Source: Gemmobacter denitrificans
GTDB taxonomy: Bacteria > Pseudomonadota > Alphaproteobacteria > Rhodobacterales > Rhodobacteraceae
Length of the DNA stretch: 64,000 nucleotides
Assembly: GCF_036964905.1 (NCBI RefSeq)
Contig: NZ_JBALHR010000002.1
Location: 458,989 to 522,988 of the forward strand
Reading direction: 5' to 3'
Part shown: positions 16,790 through 25,397 of the stretch, piece by piece
Layout: each line of letters starts with the position of its first letter
Numbering within the stretch: the first letter of the stretch is position 1
The notes under the pieces: model-generated
Databases searched by the model: none
Seen by the model: only the letters and a program-made list of their open reading frames with translations
Told to the model about the DNA's origin: nothing
Program-made: the position numbers and the translations under genes

Positions 16790-17773
16790 ATGCGCGCAAC
16801 AGTCATCGCCTCAATGCGGAACGAGGGCCCGTTCATTGTGGAATGGGTGTGCTGGTACAGGCTGCTTGGCTTTTCCGATCTGGTTGTGGTGACAAATGAT
16901 TGTACCGACCATTCGCCACAGTTGCTGGATGCTTTGCAACGGGCGGGTTGGCTTGTGCATATGCGGTGCGATGTTCCCGCGGGCGGAAAGGTCGTGGCAG
17001 AAAAGCTCCGCATGGCCCGAAAGACCCCGCAGGTACGACGCGCCGATTGGGTTCTGGTCTGCGATGTGGATGAGTTTCTTGTCGTGCATGACGGGCAGGG
17101 CAAGCTGCCTGATCTGTTGGGGCCCAACCCTGATTTTCTGGCGATGGCGATCAACTGGCGGGTCTTCGGCACTGGCGGACAGACCAAATGGCAGGACGGG
17201 TTCACCCATCGTCAGTTCACACAGGCAGGTCCGACGGCTCACTGGATATCCAGTTGGATCAAGATGATTCACCGCAATCCGACGGGGTTTCGGGCGTTGG
17301 GGGAACATGGGCCGCGCCAAGCTGACCCCGCGCTTGCCGATCATGCCTCTTGCGAGGCCTTGCTAGTCAATTCCGATCTGGTTCCCGTACCGGGATGGCC
17401 GGACGGTCCATACTTGCGTCAGCTGCCGGCCCATCTGGTCACCCATCGGCGGGCACAAATGAACCACTACATGCTGAGGTCCGAAGAAAGCTGGGCGCTG
17501 AAACGCGGAACGCCCTCTGCTGTTCAGGGCGCTGACCGGTATAATGATCGGTACTACCGATCCACGAACCGCAATGAATTGACCGATCAGTCCGCCCTTC
17601 GGCATCAGGCAGAATTCGACGCGCTTTTTGCGACAGCGATGTCACAGCCCGAGGTTGCGCGGCTGCATCACCTGTGTTGTGCCGATTATGTCACCCGTCT
17701 CGCGCTCAAGGCCGGGCGCAATCCGCAGGATGATCCGCGCCTGTCACATCACCTGGCAGCCGCGGCCCGTTGA
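16790..17773 (+). CDS. Glycosyltransferase family 2-like protein
   Basis: Predicted glycosyltransferase of the Glyco_tranf_2_4 type, 327 residues. The N-terminus MRATVIASMRNEGPFIVEWV is the typical nucleotide-sugar fold start, followed by DLVVVTNDCTDHS and the metal-binding DxD in WVLVCDVDEFLVVHDG. No signal peptide or membrane segment. The sugar and acceptor are unknown; such single genes often decorate extracellular polysaccharide. In-frame upstream ATG at 16754 is possible but adds 12 residues before the conserved start. Confidence 0.8.
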   Translation: MRATVIASMRNEGPFIVEWVCWYRLLGFSDLVVVTNDCTDHSPQLLDALQRAGWLVHMRCDVPAGGKVVAEKLRMARKTPQVRRADWVLVCDVDEFLVVHDGQGKLPDLLGPNPDFLAMAINWRVFGTGGQTKWQDGFTHRQFTQAGPTAHWISSWIKMIHRNPTGFRALGEHGPRQADPALADHASCEALLVNSDLVPVPGWPDGPYLRQLPAHLVTHRRAQMNHYMLRSEESWALKRGTPSAVQGADRYNDRYYRSTNRNELTDQSALRHQAEFDALFATAMSQPEVARLHHLCCADYVTRLALKAGRNPQDDPRLSHHLAAAAR

Positions 17774-17784
17774 AGGCAGTCTGA

Positions 17785-19740
17785 TCATACGTCGAGTTCT
17801 TCGACGAAGCGGGCATTTTCCTGGATATATTGAAAACGAAGCTCCGGCTTCTTGCCCATCAGCCGTTCGACCAGATCGGCGGTTTCGCCCGGTTCATCCT
17901 CATCGATGCTGACGCGGATCAGGTGCCGGGTGGCCGGGTTCATCGTGGTATCCTTCAGGTCCTTGGCATCCATCTCGCCCAGACCCTTGAACCGCTGCAC
18001 ATCGATCTTTCCCTTGCCGCCCAGCCCCTTGGCCAGCCAGAGCTCCTTTTCCTCGTCATTTGCCACATACATCCGCCGCGCGCCCTGCGTCAGACGGTAT
18101 AGCGGCGGGCAGGCCAGATAGAGGTGCCCCTTGTCGATCAGCGGGCGCATCTGGGTGTAGAAGAAGGTCATCAGCAGACTGGCGATATGGGCACCGTCCA
18201 CATCGGCATCGGTCATGATGATGATCTTGTCATAGCGAAGGTCATCAACATTGAACTTGGTGCCCATGCCAACGCCAAGTGCCTCACAAATATCCCTGAT
18301 CTCGGCATTGTCGCCCAGCTTGCTGGAGGCTGCACCCAGCACGTTCAGGATCTTGCCCTTCAGCGGCATGATCGCCTGAGTTTCTCGGTCGCGCGCGCCC
18401 TTGGCACTGCCCCCGGCTGAATCGCCTTCGACCAGAAACAGCTCCGTTCCTTCTCGGTTCTTGGCGCTGCAATCGGTCAGCTTGCCGGGAAGGCGCAACC
18501 GTTTGGTGGCGGATTTGCGTTGGGTTTCCTTTTCCTGCCTCCGCCGCAAGCGTTCTTCGGCGCGCAGCACCAGAAAATCCAGAATGGCCCCGGCTGATTT
18601 GGTGTTATTGGCCAGCCAGGTATCGAAATGGTCGCGCACAGCGCCTTCGACATAGCGGTTGGCTTCATCCGTTGCCAACCGGTCCTTGGTCTGGCCCACG
18701 AATTGCGGTTCACGGATGAAGACCGAAATCAGCGCACATCCCCCAGCCAGCATGTCATCGCGGGTGATAAGCTCGGCCTTTCGGTTCTTCACCAGATCGC
18801 CATAGGCGCGGATGCCCTTCAGGATCGCCGACCAGAAGCCGCTTTCATGGGTACCGCCCTCAGGTGTGGGCACGGTATTGCAATAACTCTGGATGAATCC
18901 GTCCCGCGCAGGGGTCCAGTTGATGGCCCATTCGACCGACCCGGGCACCCCGAACTTTTCCTGAAATCCAACCTTTCCGGCAAAGGGCTTGTCGGCATAG
19001 GTCGTGGTCTTTTCCAGCGTGTCGCTCAGGTAATCGGCCAGACCGCCGGGGAAATGGAAGGTTGCCTCAAGCGGTGTTTCGCCATCATTGACGGCCGTTT
19101 TCCAGCGGATTTCCACGCCCGAGAACAGATAGGCTTTCGACCGCACCATCTTGAGCAGACGGGCAGGTTTCAGCTGCAGAGATCCGAAAATCTCGGCATC
19201 CGGGTGGAACAGCACCGTCGTCCCGCGCCGGTTCGGGGCAGGGCCCACCTTTTCCACCGGGCCCTGGGGAATGCCGCGCGAAAAGCTTTGCCGGAACAAT
19301 TCCTTGTTGCGCGCAACTTCCACAACCATCCGGTCAGAGAGCGCATTCACCACCGACGCACCAACCCCGTGCAGGCCGCCGGATGTTTCATAGGCCTTGC
19401 CGTTGAATTTTCCCCCCGCATGCAGCGTGCAGAGAATGACCTCCAGCGCCGATTTACCGGGAAACTTGGGGTGCGGATCCACCGGGATGCCACGGCCATT
19501 GTCGCGGATCGTCACCGAATGATCGGCATGCAGTTCAACCTCGATCCGGGTGGCATGGCCGGCCACCGCTTCGTCCATCGAATTGTCCAGCACCTCGGCC
19601 ACCAGATGGTGCAGGGCGCGTTCATCGGTGCCGCCTATATACATGCCGGGGCGCTTGCGCACCGGCTCCAGCCCTTCCAGCACCTCGATAGAGGAGGCGT
19701 CATAGGTCTGTTCAGCGCCGGAAAGCAGGTCAGAGGCCAT
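17785..19740 (-). CDS. parE: DNA topoisomerase IV subunit B ParE
   Basis: ATPase subunit of topoisomerase IV, which decatenates daughter chromosomes with ParC. The protein has 651 residues. GHKL ATPase motifs are EVLDNSMDEAVAG, IRDNGRGIPVDPHPKF and GLHGVGASVVNALS. The TOPRIM domain shows LFLVEGDSAGGSAKGARD and TDADVDGAHI, and the C-terminal QRFKGLGEMDAKDL is present. The length and lack of a large TOPRIM insertion favour ParE over GyrB. Confidence 0.95.
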   Translation of the reverse strand: MASDLLSGAEQTYDASSIEVLEGLEPVRKRPGMYIGGTDERALHHLVAEVLDNSMDEAVAGHATRIEVELHADHSVTIRDNGRGIPVDPHPKFPGKSALEVILCTLHAGGKFNGKAYETSGGLHGVGASVVNALSDRMVVEVARNKELFRQSFSRGIPQGPVEKVGPAPNRRGTTVLFHPDAEIFGSLQLKPARLLKMVRSKAYLFSGVEIRWKTAVNDGETPLEATFHFPGGLADYLSDTLEKTTTYADKPFAGKVGFQEKFGVPGSVEWAINWTPARDGFIQSYCNTVPTPEGGTHESGFWSAILKGIRAYGDLVKNRKAELITRDDMLAGGCALISVFIREPQFVGQTKDRLATDEANRYVEGAVRDHFDTWLANNTKSAGAILDFLVLRAEERLRRRQEKETQRKSATKRLRLPGKLTDCSAKNREGTELFLVEGDSAGGSAKGARDRETQAIMPLKGKILNVLGAASSKLGDNAEIRDICEALGVGMGTKFNVDDLRYDKIIIMTDADVDGAHIASLLMTFFYTQMRPLIDKGHLYLACPPLYRLTQGARRMYVANDEEKELWLAKGLGGKGKIDVQRFKGLGEMDAKDLKDTTMNPATRHLIRVSIDEDEPGETADLVERLMGKKPELRFQYIQENARFVEELDV

Positions 19741-19866
19741 GGATGCTCGATTCTTGTAATTGGGCTTCGGGGGCGGATTAGACCATCCACCGCCCCATGG
19801 CGCAAGGGCGGCGGCTACAACCGCTTGGGGTGATGACGTGCAGCTGGTCTAGGGCCGGTGGGCCGC

Positions 19867-20511
19867 TCAGGCCGGTTCAGCCATCCGCCCTGCCCACATC
19901 GCCTGAAAGGCCGGGCGCGCATGGCACCGTTCCAGCCATGCCGAAAGGGTGGGGTGCGCCTGCATCAGCGGAGCATGGCCCTGCGCATAGCGCACACATT
20001 CCGCCACCATGATATCGGCAACGCTGAACCGGTCGAGCAGCCAGTCGCGCCCCGTCAGATGTGCTTCCAGCCGGGCGAAAGGACGCATCAGCTTGCCGGC
20101 TTCGGCAAGAATGGTGGCCTTGCCCGCGTCACTTGCTGCATCTGCGTAAAGAATTTCAATGGCAGGGCCTTCGATCATGGCCAATGCAAACAGTGCCCAT
20201 TGTTCCATCAAGGCCTGTTCGGCAAGGTTTGTCGGGCCGACCACCCCGCCATAGGCCCGCGCAATGTGCAGGCAGATCGCAAGGCTTTCGGTCAGCACCA
20301 GATCGCCATCTGTCAGGGCCGGAATCTGGCCCAGCGGATTGACGGCCAGAAAGCTGGGCGACCGGGTGTTATCCGGTGCATCCGCTGCATCAGGGTCCGC
20401 CAGACGATAGGCCTGAATCACCGGGCGATGGGCAAACTCCATCCCGATTTCCGTCAGCAACCACAGCGGCCGCGACGCACGCGAACGATAGCATCCATAC
20501 AGGGTCAGCAC
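19867..20511 (-). CDS. Glutathione S-transferase family protein
   Basis: A 214-residue cytoplasmic GST. The N-terminal thioredoxin-like domain starts MLTLYGCYRSRASRPLWLLT when read from GTG at 20511; it contains NPLGQIPALTDGDLVLTESL with the glutathione-binding cis-Pro and ES pair. The C-terminal helical domain ends in RPAFQAMWAG. GTG is chosen because GGAG lies about 8 nt upstream and homologues begin there. It is divergent from the LuxR-type gene, so the 107-bp gap with a large palindrome may control both. Confidence 0.88.
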   Translation of the reverse strand: MLTLYGCYRSRASRPLWLLTEIGMEFAHRPVIQAYRLADPDAADAPDNTRSPSFLAVNPLGQIPALTDGDLVLTESLAICLHIARAYGGVVGPTNLAEQALMEQWALFALAMIEGPAIEILYADAASDAGKATILAEAGKLMRPFARLEAHLTGRDWLLDRFSVADIMVAECVRYAQGHAPLMQAHPTLSAWLERCHARPAFQAMWAGRMAEPA

Positions 20512-20576
20512 GGCGATTCTCCGGGATATGTGCGAGTTATCAACAAAGTTGCGCGGGTTCTTGCGCACAGTCAGCC

Positions 20577-20614
20577 GAATCCTTGCCGCAACGGCAGCGC
20601 TGCGGCAAGGATTC
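20577..20614 (+). promoter_or_regulatory. Perfect 14-bp hairpin covering the ribosome site of the LuxR-type gene
   Basis: GAATCCTTGCCGCA (20577-20590), 10-nt loop, TGCGGCAAGGATTC (20601-20614). The right arm contains the AAGG Shine-Dalgarno and ends 4 nt before the ATG at 20619. There is no T-run, so it is not a terminator. As RNA it would hide the ribosome site; as DNA it could be an operator. Confidence 0.75.
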
Positions 20615-20618
20615 GCGC

Positions 20619-22364
20619 ATGAACACCGCATCTCATACGACCGGCAGCGCGCAGATTGCCGATGGCGACCAGAAGGCCGAGATCGTCGATCGGCTTTATG
20701 AAGTTGCGCTTGATCCGATCCGGCTGGAGGAATTGCTGGAGGTCTGGGAAGGCCGCGCCGCCGCGTTGCGGGTCGGATCACTGGATCAGGCGGTGCAGCT
20801 GGATGATCCCGAACTGGATACCCATGTCAGCCGGGCGCGCATCTTTCTGGATCGGTATGAGGCGACGCGGGCAGAGGGTGGCTATCGTGTCTTGCTGGAT
20901 GACATTCAGCGCACGGCGGCGCTGATCACCGATGGCGGACCGCTGATTACGGCTTGCAACCGGGCGGCCATGGCGGCCTTCGGGGTGGCCGAAGGCGGGC
21001 CGTTGAAGGCGCTGCCTTTCGAACCCGAAGATGTGGAGGTGCTGCGCGGCGTGATCCGCAAGGTCGTGTCGGGTCGGGCTGAAAAGGTGGCTTCCTTGCG
21101 GATTCGTTCCACACAGACCGGCAGCCCGGTGATCCTGCGGGTCAGCCGGATCGAGGATGAACCCCTGGCGCTGGTGCTTTCGACCGAACTGTATTGGCCA
21201 GAGGATTTCAGCCAGACGGTGCAAGAGGCCTTTGGCCTGACCGGGGCCGAGGTGGAAATCGTGCGTGGCATCACGCTTGGTCTGCCGTTGAAACAGATCG
21301 CCGAACAGCGCGGCCGTTCGATTGAAACGGTTCGTACGCAGGCACGATCCATTCTGGCCAAGACCGAAACCCATAGCCAGTCAGAGCTGGTGCGGGTGGT
21401 CATCGGGTTGATGGATGTCTCTTTGCTGCCATCGTATGGCGCGGCCCCGATGGTTGCGGCGGGCAGCCTTCAGCCCATCGAGACGCAGAGCCTGCGCGGG
21501 CGTGACGGGCGTCGGCTGGACTGGATCGAATTTGGCAGCCCGACAGGCCGTCCGGTTCTGTTCATGCATCTGGATTACGGGCTGATCCGTTGGCCAGCCG
21601 AAGCCGAACGTCAGGCCCGTTTGCGTAGGCTGCGTGTGATTGTGCCGGTCCGTGCGGGCTATGGCCGCACGGCGGCCCATCCCAAGGGCCGCGATCACAC
21701 CCAGGGCTGCGCCGAAGATTACGCCGCAGTGCTCGATCATCTTGGGGTGGCGCGGGTTGCGATCATCACCATGGGGGCGGATCTGCGGTTTGCCCTGGCA
21801 TTGGCCAATATGCACCCCGGGCTGGTGACCGGCATCATCGGTTGCGCGGCACAGCTGCCCCTGCGCAGTGCCGTGCAATATGAACGCATGGACAAATGGC
21901 AGCGCTTCATTCTGGCCAATGCCCGGTATGCGCCCAAGGTTCTGCCCTTTCTGGTGCAGGCGGGGTTCAGCCTTGCGCGCAAGCTGGGCAAGGAAAAGTT
22001 TCTCGCCCAGGTGAATGGCGGCTCGCCCGCCGATATGGAAACCTTTGCCGATCCGCAGGTGCGCGAGGCGGTTCTGTTGGGGTCGGAAACCTGTCTTGGC
22101 GAAAAAACTTCGGCGCATGAGGCGTTTACCCGCGAATGTATCAGCAGCGAACGTGATTGGTCGGCCCTGATCCATGCCTGCCAGGTGCCGGTTGTGCTGC
22201 TGCAGGGCGATCAGGACCCGCAGACGCCGGTTCAGACCATCCGCGAACTGATGTCGGAATATCCTGCGCTGCGGGTGGAATTCCTGCCCCATACCGGGCA
22301 GTTGCTGTTTTTCAAGGAATGGCGGCTGGTTCTGCAGCGGTTGCACGAATTCCTGCCGGAATAA
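20619..22364 (+). CDS. LuxR-type HTH regulator fused to a degenerate alpha/beta-hydrolase
   Basis: A 581-residue soluble protein. Residues 20-190 form an N-terminal sensor-like region (PAS-like by layout only). Residues 200-262 are a GerE/LuxR HTH: LTGAEVEIVRGITLGLPLKQ, then IAEQRGRSIETVRTQ with the recognition helix. Residues 300-581 are an alpha/beta-hydrolase fold (GRPVLFMHLDYGLIRWP, VPVVLLQGDQDPQTPVQTI). The nucleophile elbow, expected G-x-S-x-G, reads ITMGADLR at 383-390, so the serine is missing; the usual G-H near the end reads PHTGQLL, so the histidine is also replaced. The acid (DQD, 531-533) remains. It is therefore likely a ligand-sensing transcription factor, not an enzyme. The start at 20619 is supported by AAGG at 20607. 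Confidence 0.85.
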   Translation: MNTASHTTGSAQIADGDQKAEIVDRLYEVALDPIRLEELLEVWEGRAAALRVGSLDQAVQLDDPELDTHVSRARIFLDRYEATRAEGGYRVLLDDIQRTAALITDGGPLITACNRAAMAAFGVAEGGPLKALPFEPEDVEVLRGVIRKVVSGRAEKVASLRIRSTQTGSPVILRVSRIEDEPLALVLSTELYWPEDFSQTVQEAFGLTGAEVEIVRGITLGLPLKQIAEQRGRSIETVRTQARSILAKTETHSQSELVRVVIGLMDVSLLPSYGAAPMVAAGSLQPIETQSLRGRDGRRLDWIEFGSPTGRPVLFMHLDYGLIRWPAEAERQARLRRLRVIVPVRAGYGRTAAHPKGRDHTQGCAEDYAAVLDHLGVARVAIITMGADLRFALALANMHPGLVTGIIGCAAQLPLRSAVQYERMDKWQRFILANARYAPKVLPFLVQAGFSLARKLGKEKFLAQVNGGSPADMETFADPQVREAVLLGSETCLGEKTSAHEAFTRECISSERDWSALIHACQVPVVLLQGDQDPQTPVQTIRELMSEYPALRVEFLPHTGQLLFFKEWRLVLQRLHEFLPE

Positions 22365-22477
22365 CCCGGCCTACCACAAATGGGGTATGCGACTCTGACC
22401 CTGCGGGCGTTACCACAAACACATTACCAAAGCATGTTTCCAGCATTTCGAGATCAGCATTTCCTTTTACCCCAAGC

Positions 22478-22506
22478 GGGGCGGCAGATCTGGGGTCTGC
22501 CGCCCC
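22478..22506 (+). terminator. Strong hairpin after the LuxR-type gene
   Basis: Perfect 11-bp inverted repeat GGGGCGGCAGA (22478-22488) / TCTGCCGCCCC (22496-22506). The following bases are only moderately T-rich (GTCTCCATTCTTCT), so it may be a weak terminator. Confidence 0.6.
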
Positions 22507-22560
22507 GTCTCCATTCTTCTAGGGCTATTCAGGGGCATTTCCTGCAATCCTGCCCCGGGT

Positions 22561-22574
22561 TTGATACGGATCAA
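22561..22574 (+). promoter_or_regulatory. FNR/FnrL-type box upstream of ppk2
   Basis: TTGATACGGATCAA is a perfect match to the FNR consensus TTGAT-N4-ATCAA. Its centre is about 67 bp before the ppk2 ATG, a usual position for activation (site near -40 with a leader of 25-30 nt). Confidence 0.8.
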
Positions 22575-22634
22575 GGCGTGAATGACAGATTTGTGACATG
22601 GCATTTCCCGTAAATTGTAACGGGGAGATACCGC

Positions 22635-23603
22635 ATGGAAGACAACGCGCCGATTCTGGCCGCGACCGAGGTCAAGGCCGCCGAACCCGCCCCGGCCCAG
22701 CCCGAGGCCTTTCATCCCGCCGGCCCGCGCCAGTTTCCAAAGGCCGATCCCGATGCCATCCGCGAGGCCTTTGAATCCGGTCGTTACCCCTATGCCCGGC
22801 TGATGGGCACCAAGGCCTATGAAGCCGAAAAGGCACTGTTGCAGGCCGAATTGCTCAAGGTCCAGATCTGGGCGCAGGAAACCGGCCAGAAATTCGTGAT
22901 CCTGATGGAAGGGCGCGATGCGGCAGGCAAGGGCGGCACCATCAAGCGGTTCATGGAACATCTCAATCCGCGCTATGCCCGGGTCGTGGCGCTGACCAAG
23001 CCCGGCGAAAAGGAAAAGGGCGAATGGTTCTTCCAGCGCTATATCCAGCACCTGCCCACGGCGGGCGAGATCGTGTTCTATGATCGCAGCTGGTACAACC
23101 GCGCCGGGGTGGAACGCGTGATGGGCTTCTGCAGCCCGTCGGAATATCTGGAATTCATGCGTCAGGCCCCGGAACTGGAACGCATGCTCGTCCGGTCTGG
23201 GATCCGGCTTTACAAATACTGGTTCTCGGTCACCCGCGAAGAACAGCGCGCCCGGTTTCTGGCGCGTGAAACCGACCCTTTGAAGATGTGGAAACTGTCG
23301 CCCATCGACAAGGCCAGCCTCGACAAATGGGATGATTATACCGAGGCGAAAGAGGCGATGTTCTTCTACACCGATACGGCGGATGCGCCCTGGACCATCG
23401 TGAAATCGAATGACAAGAAGCGCGCCCGGCTGAACTGCATGCGGCATTTCCTGTCCAGCCTCGATTATCCCAACAAGGATCATGCGGTGATCGGCACCCC
23501 TGATCCGCTGATCGTGGGGCGGGCCAGCCAGGTGATCGGCGGGCATGGCCATATCCTTGATACGGCGCTGCCGCCAGATTTCCGCAAGGCAGAGAAGCGC
23601 TGA
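22635..23603 (+). CDS. ppk2: Polyphosphate kinase 2
   Basis: PPK2-family enzyme moving phosphate between polyphosphate and nucleotides; cytoplasmic. The protein has 322 residues. It shows Walker A MEGRDAAGKGGTIKRFMEHL, VFYDRSWYNRAGVERVMGF (Walker B and lid), and TDTADAPWTIVKSNDKKRAR. Residues 1-45 are an Ala/Pro/Glu-rich tail. The direction (GTP, ATP or ADP preference) cannot be read from the sequence. Ribosome site GGGGAGA precedes the ATG. Control by oxygen is suggested by the FNR box at 22561-22574. Confidence 0.94.
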   Translation: MEDNAPILAATEVKAAEPAPAQPEAFHPAGPRQFPKADPDAIREAFESGRYPYARLMGTKAYEAEKALLQAELLKVQIWAQETGQKFVILMEGRDAAGKGGTIKRFMEHLNPRYARVVALTKPGEKEKGEWFFQRYIQHLPTAGEIVFYDRSWYNRAGVERVMGFCSPSEYLEFMRQAPELERMLVRSGIRLYKYWFSVTREEQRARFLARETDPLKMWKLSPIDKASLDKWDDYTEAKEAMFFYTDTADAPWTIVKSNDKKRARLNCMRHFLSSLDYPNKDHAVIGTPDPLIVGRASQVIGGHGHILDTALPPDFRKAEKR

Positions 23604-23681
23604 TCCCCCCGAACGGGCGCGCTGCCCGCTTGCATCCAGGCGGGCAGCGTGCATTCTTCTGCGCGGAATTCGGGGGCGCGG

Positions 23682-24440
23682 ATGATCGGTTTCAATAGGG
23701 TGACTGGGGCAGGGAGCCGCCATGCGTTCTCGACGCATTATCCTATTATTTCAAGTAATTGCGAGAAAAACCTGAGAAGCGTATTCGCGGCTTGTCTTCT
23801 GGCTCTGCCGTTTTGCGCCGCTCTGACAGCCCAGTCGGCGCAGGCCCATCCCCATGTCTGGGTCGATGCCGGGATCGAGGTGATCTTCGATGCGGATGGG
23901 CGGGCATCGGCGCTGCGCATCCGCTGGACCTATGACGAATTCTATTCGCTGGTGCTGGTCGAGGAGCGCGGGCAGGACGCCGATCATGACGGAACGGCCA
24001 CCGCTGCCGAAAATGCCGCCCTGTCAGGGTTTGACATGAACTGGCATGCCGATTTTGCGGGCGATACCTACCTGCTTGCCGGGGGGCAGCCTGTCGCCCT
24101 GTCGCGCCCCGAAAGCTGGACAGCCGACTATCGTGACGGGCGGCTGACCTCTACCCATGTCCGGCGGATTGATCCGCCGCTGGACCCGCTGCAGGGGCTG
24201 CAGGTGCAGGTCTATGATCCGGGGTTTTACACCGCCTATACCATCGCCTTTGCTCCCGTCTTTACCCCCGCTTTGCCCAAAGGGTGCAGCGCGCAGGTGC
24301 TGGAACCCGATCGCAGCGCCGCCGATCAACAATTGCTGGATGCGCTGGCCGAATATGGGGCCGATGAAAATCTTGAGGCTGATTTCCCCGCCATCGGCGC
24401 CAGCTTTTCCGAAGAGGTCAAGATCACATGCGCTCCGTAA
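23682..24440 (+). CDS. DUF1007 periplasmic protein
   Basis: DUF1007 family protein, usually paired with NicO/RcnA-type metal permeases. The mature part begins at AHPHVWVDAGIEVIFDADG, whose HPH may bind metal, after a signal peptide with hydrophobic core VFAACLLALPFCAALTAQSA. An Asp-rich DADHDGT segment follows. The start is uncertain: ATG at 23682 gives a 40-residue region before the hydrophobic core, GTG at 23700 is possible, and an AT-rich promoter-like tract (23735-23765) suggests translation may start still later. It overlaps the permease gene by 13 nt. Confidence 0.8.
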   Translation: MIGFNRVTGAGSRHAFSTHYPIISSNCEKNLRSVFAACLLALPFCAALTAQSAQAHPHVWVDAGIEVIFDADGRASALRIRWTYDEFYSLVLVEERGQDADHDGTATAAENAALSGFDMNWHADFAGDTYLLAGGQPVALSRPESWTADYRDGRLTSTHVRRIDPPLDPLQGLQVQVYDPGFYTAYTIAFAPVFTPALPKGCSAQVLEPDRSAADQQLLDALAEYGADENLEADFPAIGASFSEEVKITCAP

Positions 24441-25330
24441 CCCTTGCCGGTCTGGCGATTGGCGTGCTGGGGCTGGTTCTGTGGCTGACAGGCGGGTTTG
24501 CCTCCTTGCAGGTCTGGGCCGAACTGGCCGGGCGCGCGGTGCAGCGCGATCTGGCGGGGGCCGTGCGGGCAATTGCCAGCGGCAACCCCGGGGCGGTGGC
24601 CGGATTGCTGGGCCTCTGCTTTGCCTATGGGTTTCTGCATGCCGCCGGGCCCGGACATGGCAAGATGCTGATCGGGGCCTTTGGCGTTGCGCGGCGGGTG
24701 CCGATGGCCCGGCTTGTGGTGCTGGCCCTGCTGTCCAGCCTGGCACAGGCCACGGTGGCGGTGGCGGTGGTCTATGCGCTGGTGCTGGGGGCGGGCTGGG
24801 CCCGCACGAAGGTCGAAGGGGTGGCAGAGACGGTCTTCCTGCCCTTCAGCCATGCGATGATTGCAGCCATCGGTCTTTGGTTGGTCTGGCGCGGCTGGCA
24901 GGGGCTTCGTCGCCAGACGGCACCACAACCGCAGGCACACCATGACCACCACCACCACGAACATGACGAGGATTGCGGCTGCGGCCATGCCCATGCGCCA
25001 AGCCTTGATCAAGTCGCCGCAGTGACCGGTTGGCGCGATGCGGCGGCGCTGATTGCCGCTGTGGCCTTGCGGCCCTGTTCGGGGGCGCTGTTTCTGCTGG
25101 TGGTCAGTTGGCAAATGGGCATTGCCGCCGCCGGTGTCGCGGGGGCCTATGCCATGGGGCTGGGCACGGCCCTTGTGACGATCGCCGTAGCTGTCATGGC
25201 CGTCTGGTCGCGCGAAGGGGCGCTAAGCCTTGTTCCTGCACAACTGGCCCGGGCTGTGCCGCTAATCGAATTCTGTGTCGGGGCGCTGATCGCGCTTGTG
25301 GCGGGGCAGATGCTGCTGGCGGCGCTCTGA
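24428..25330 (+). CDS. NicO/RcnA-type nickel/cobalt permease
   Basis: Inner-membrane transporter of 300 residues with about six hydrophobic segments. Family motifs: FAYGFLHAAGPGHGKMLIGA (HxxGPGHGK), a cytosolic His-rich loop HHDHHHHEHDEDCGCGHAHA, and ALRPCSGALFLLVV. NicO-type proteins move Ni or Co, as exporter (RcnA) or with other subunits as importer. The overlap with the DUF1007 gene shows the two are co-expressed. In a B12-producing genome cobalt is a plausible substrate; the direction is not decided by the sequence. Confidence 0.87.
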   Translation: MRSVTLAGLAIGVLGLVLWLTGGFASLQVWAELAGRAVQRDLAGAVRAIASGNPGAVAGLLGLCFAYGFLHAAGPGHGKMLIGAFGVARRVPMARLVVLALLSSLAQATVAVAVVYALVLGAGWARTKVEGVAETVFLPFSHAMIAAIGLWLVWRGWQGLRRQTAPQPQAHHDHHHHEHDEDCGCGHAHAPSLDQVAAVTGWRDAAALIAAVALRPCSGALFLLVVSWQMGIAAAGVAGAYAMGLGTALVTIAVAVMAVWSREGALSLVPAQLARAVPLIEFCVGALIALVAGQMLLAAL

Positions 25331-25397
25331 TCCGGGGCGGATTGTACCAATATTTGTGCGCCTTGCTGCGGATTTGACCCGTTGGTAGAGTTTCACG

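Noticed and set aside
13936..17205. 1089-codon leftward frame opposite the GTA genes
   Set aside because: Antisense shadow crossing several genes; His/Arg/Pro-rich with no family.
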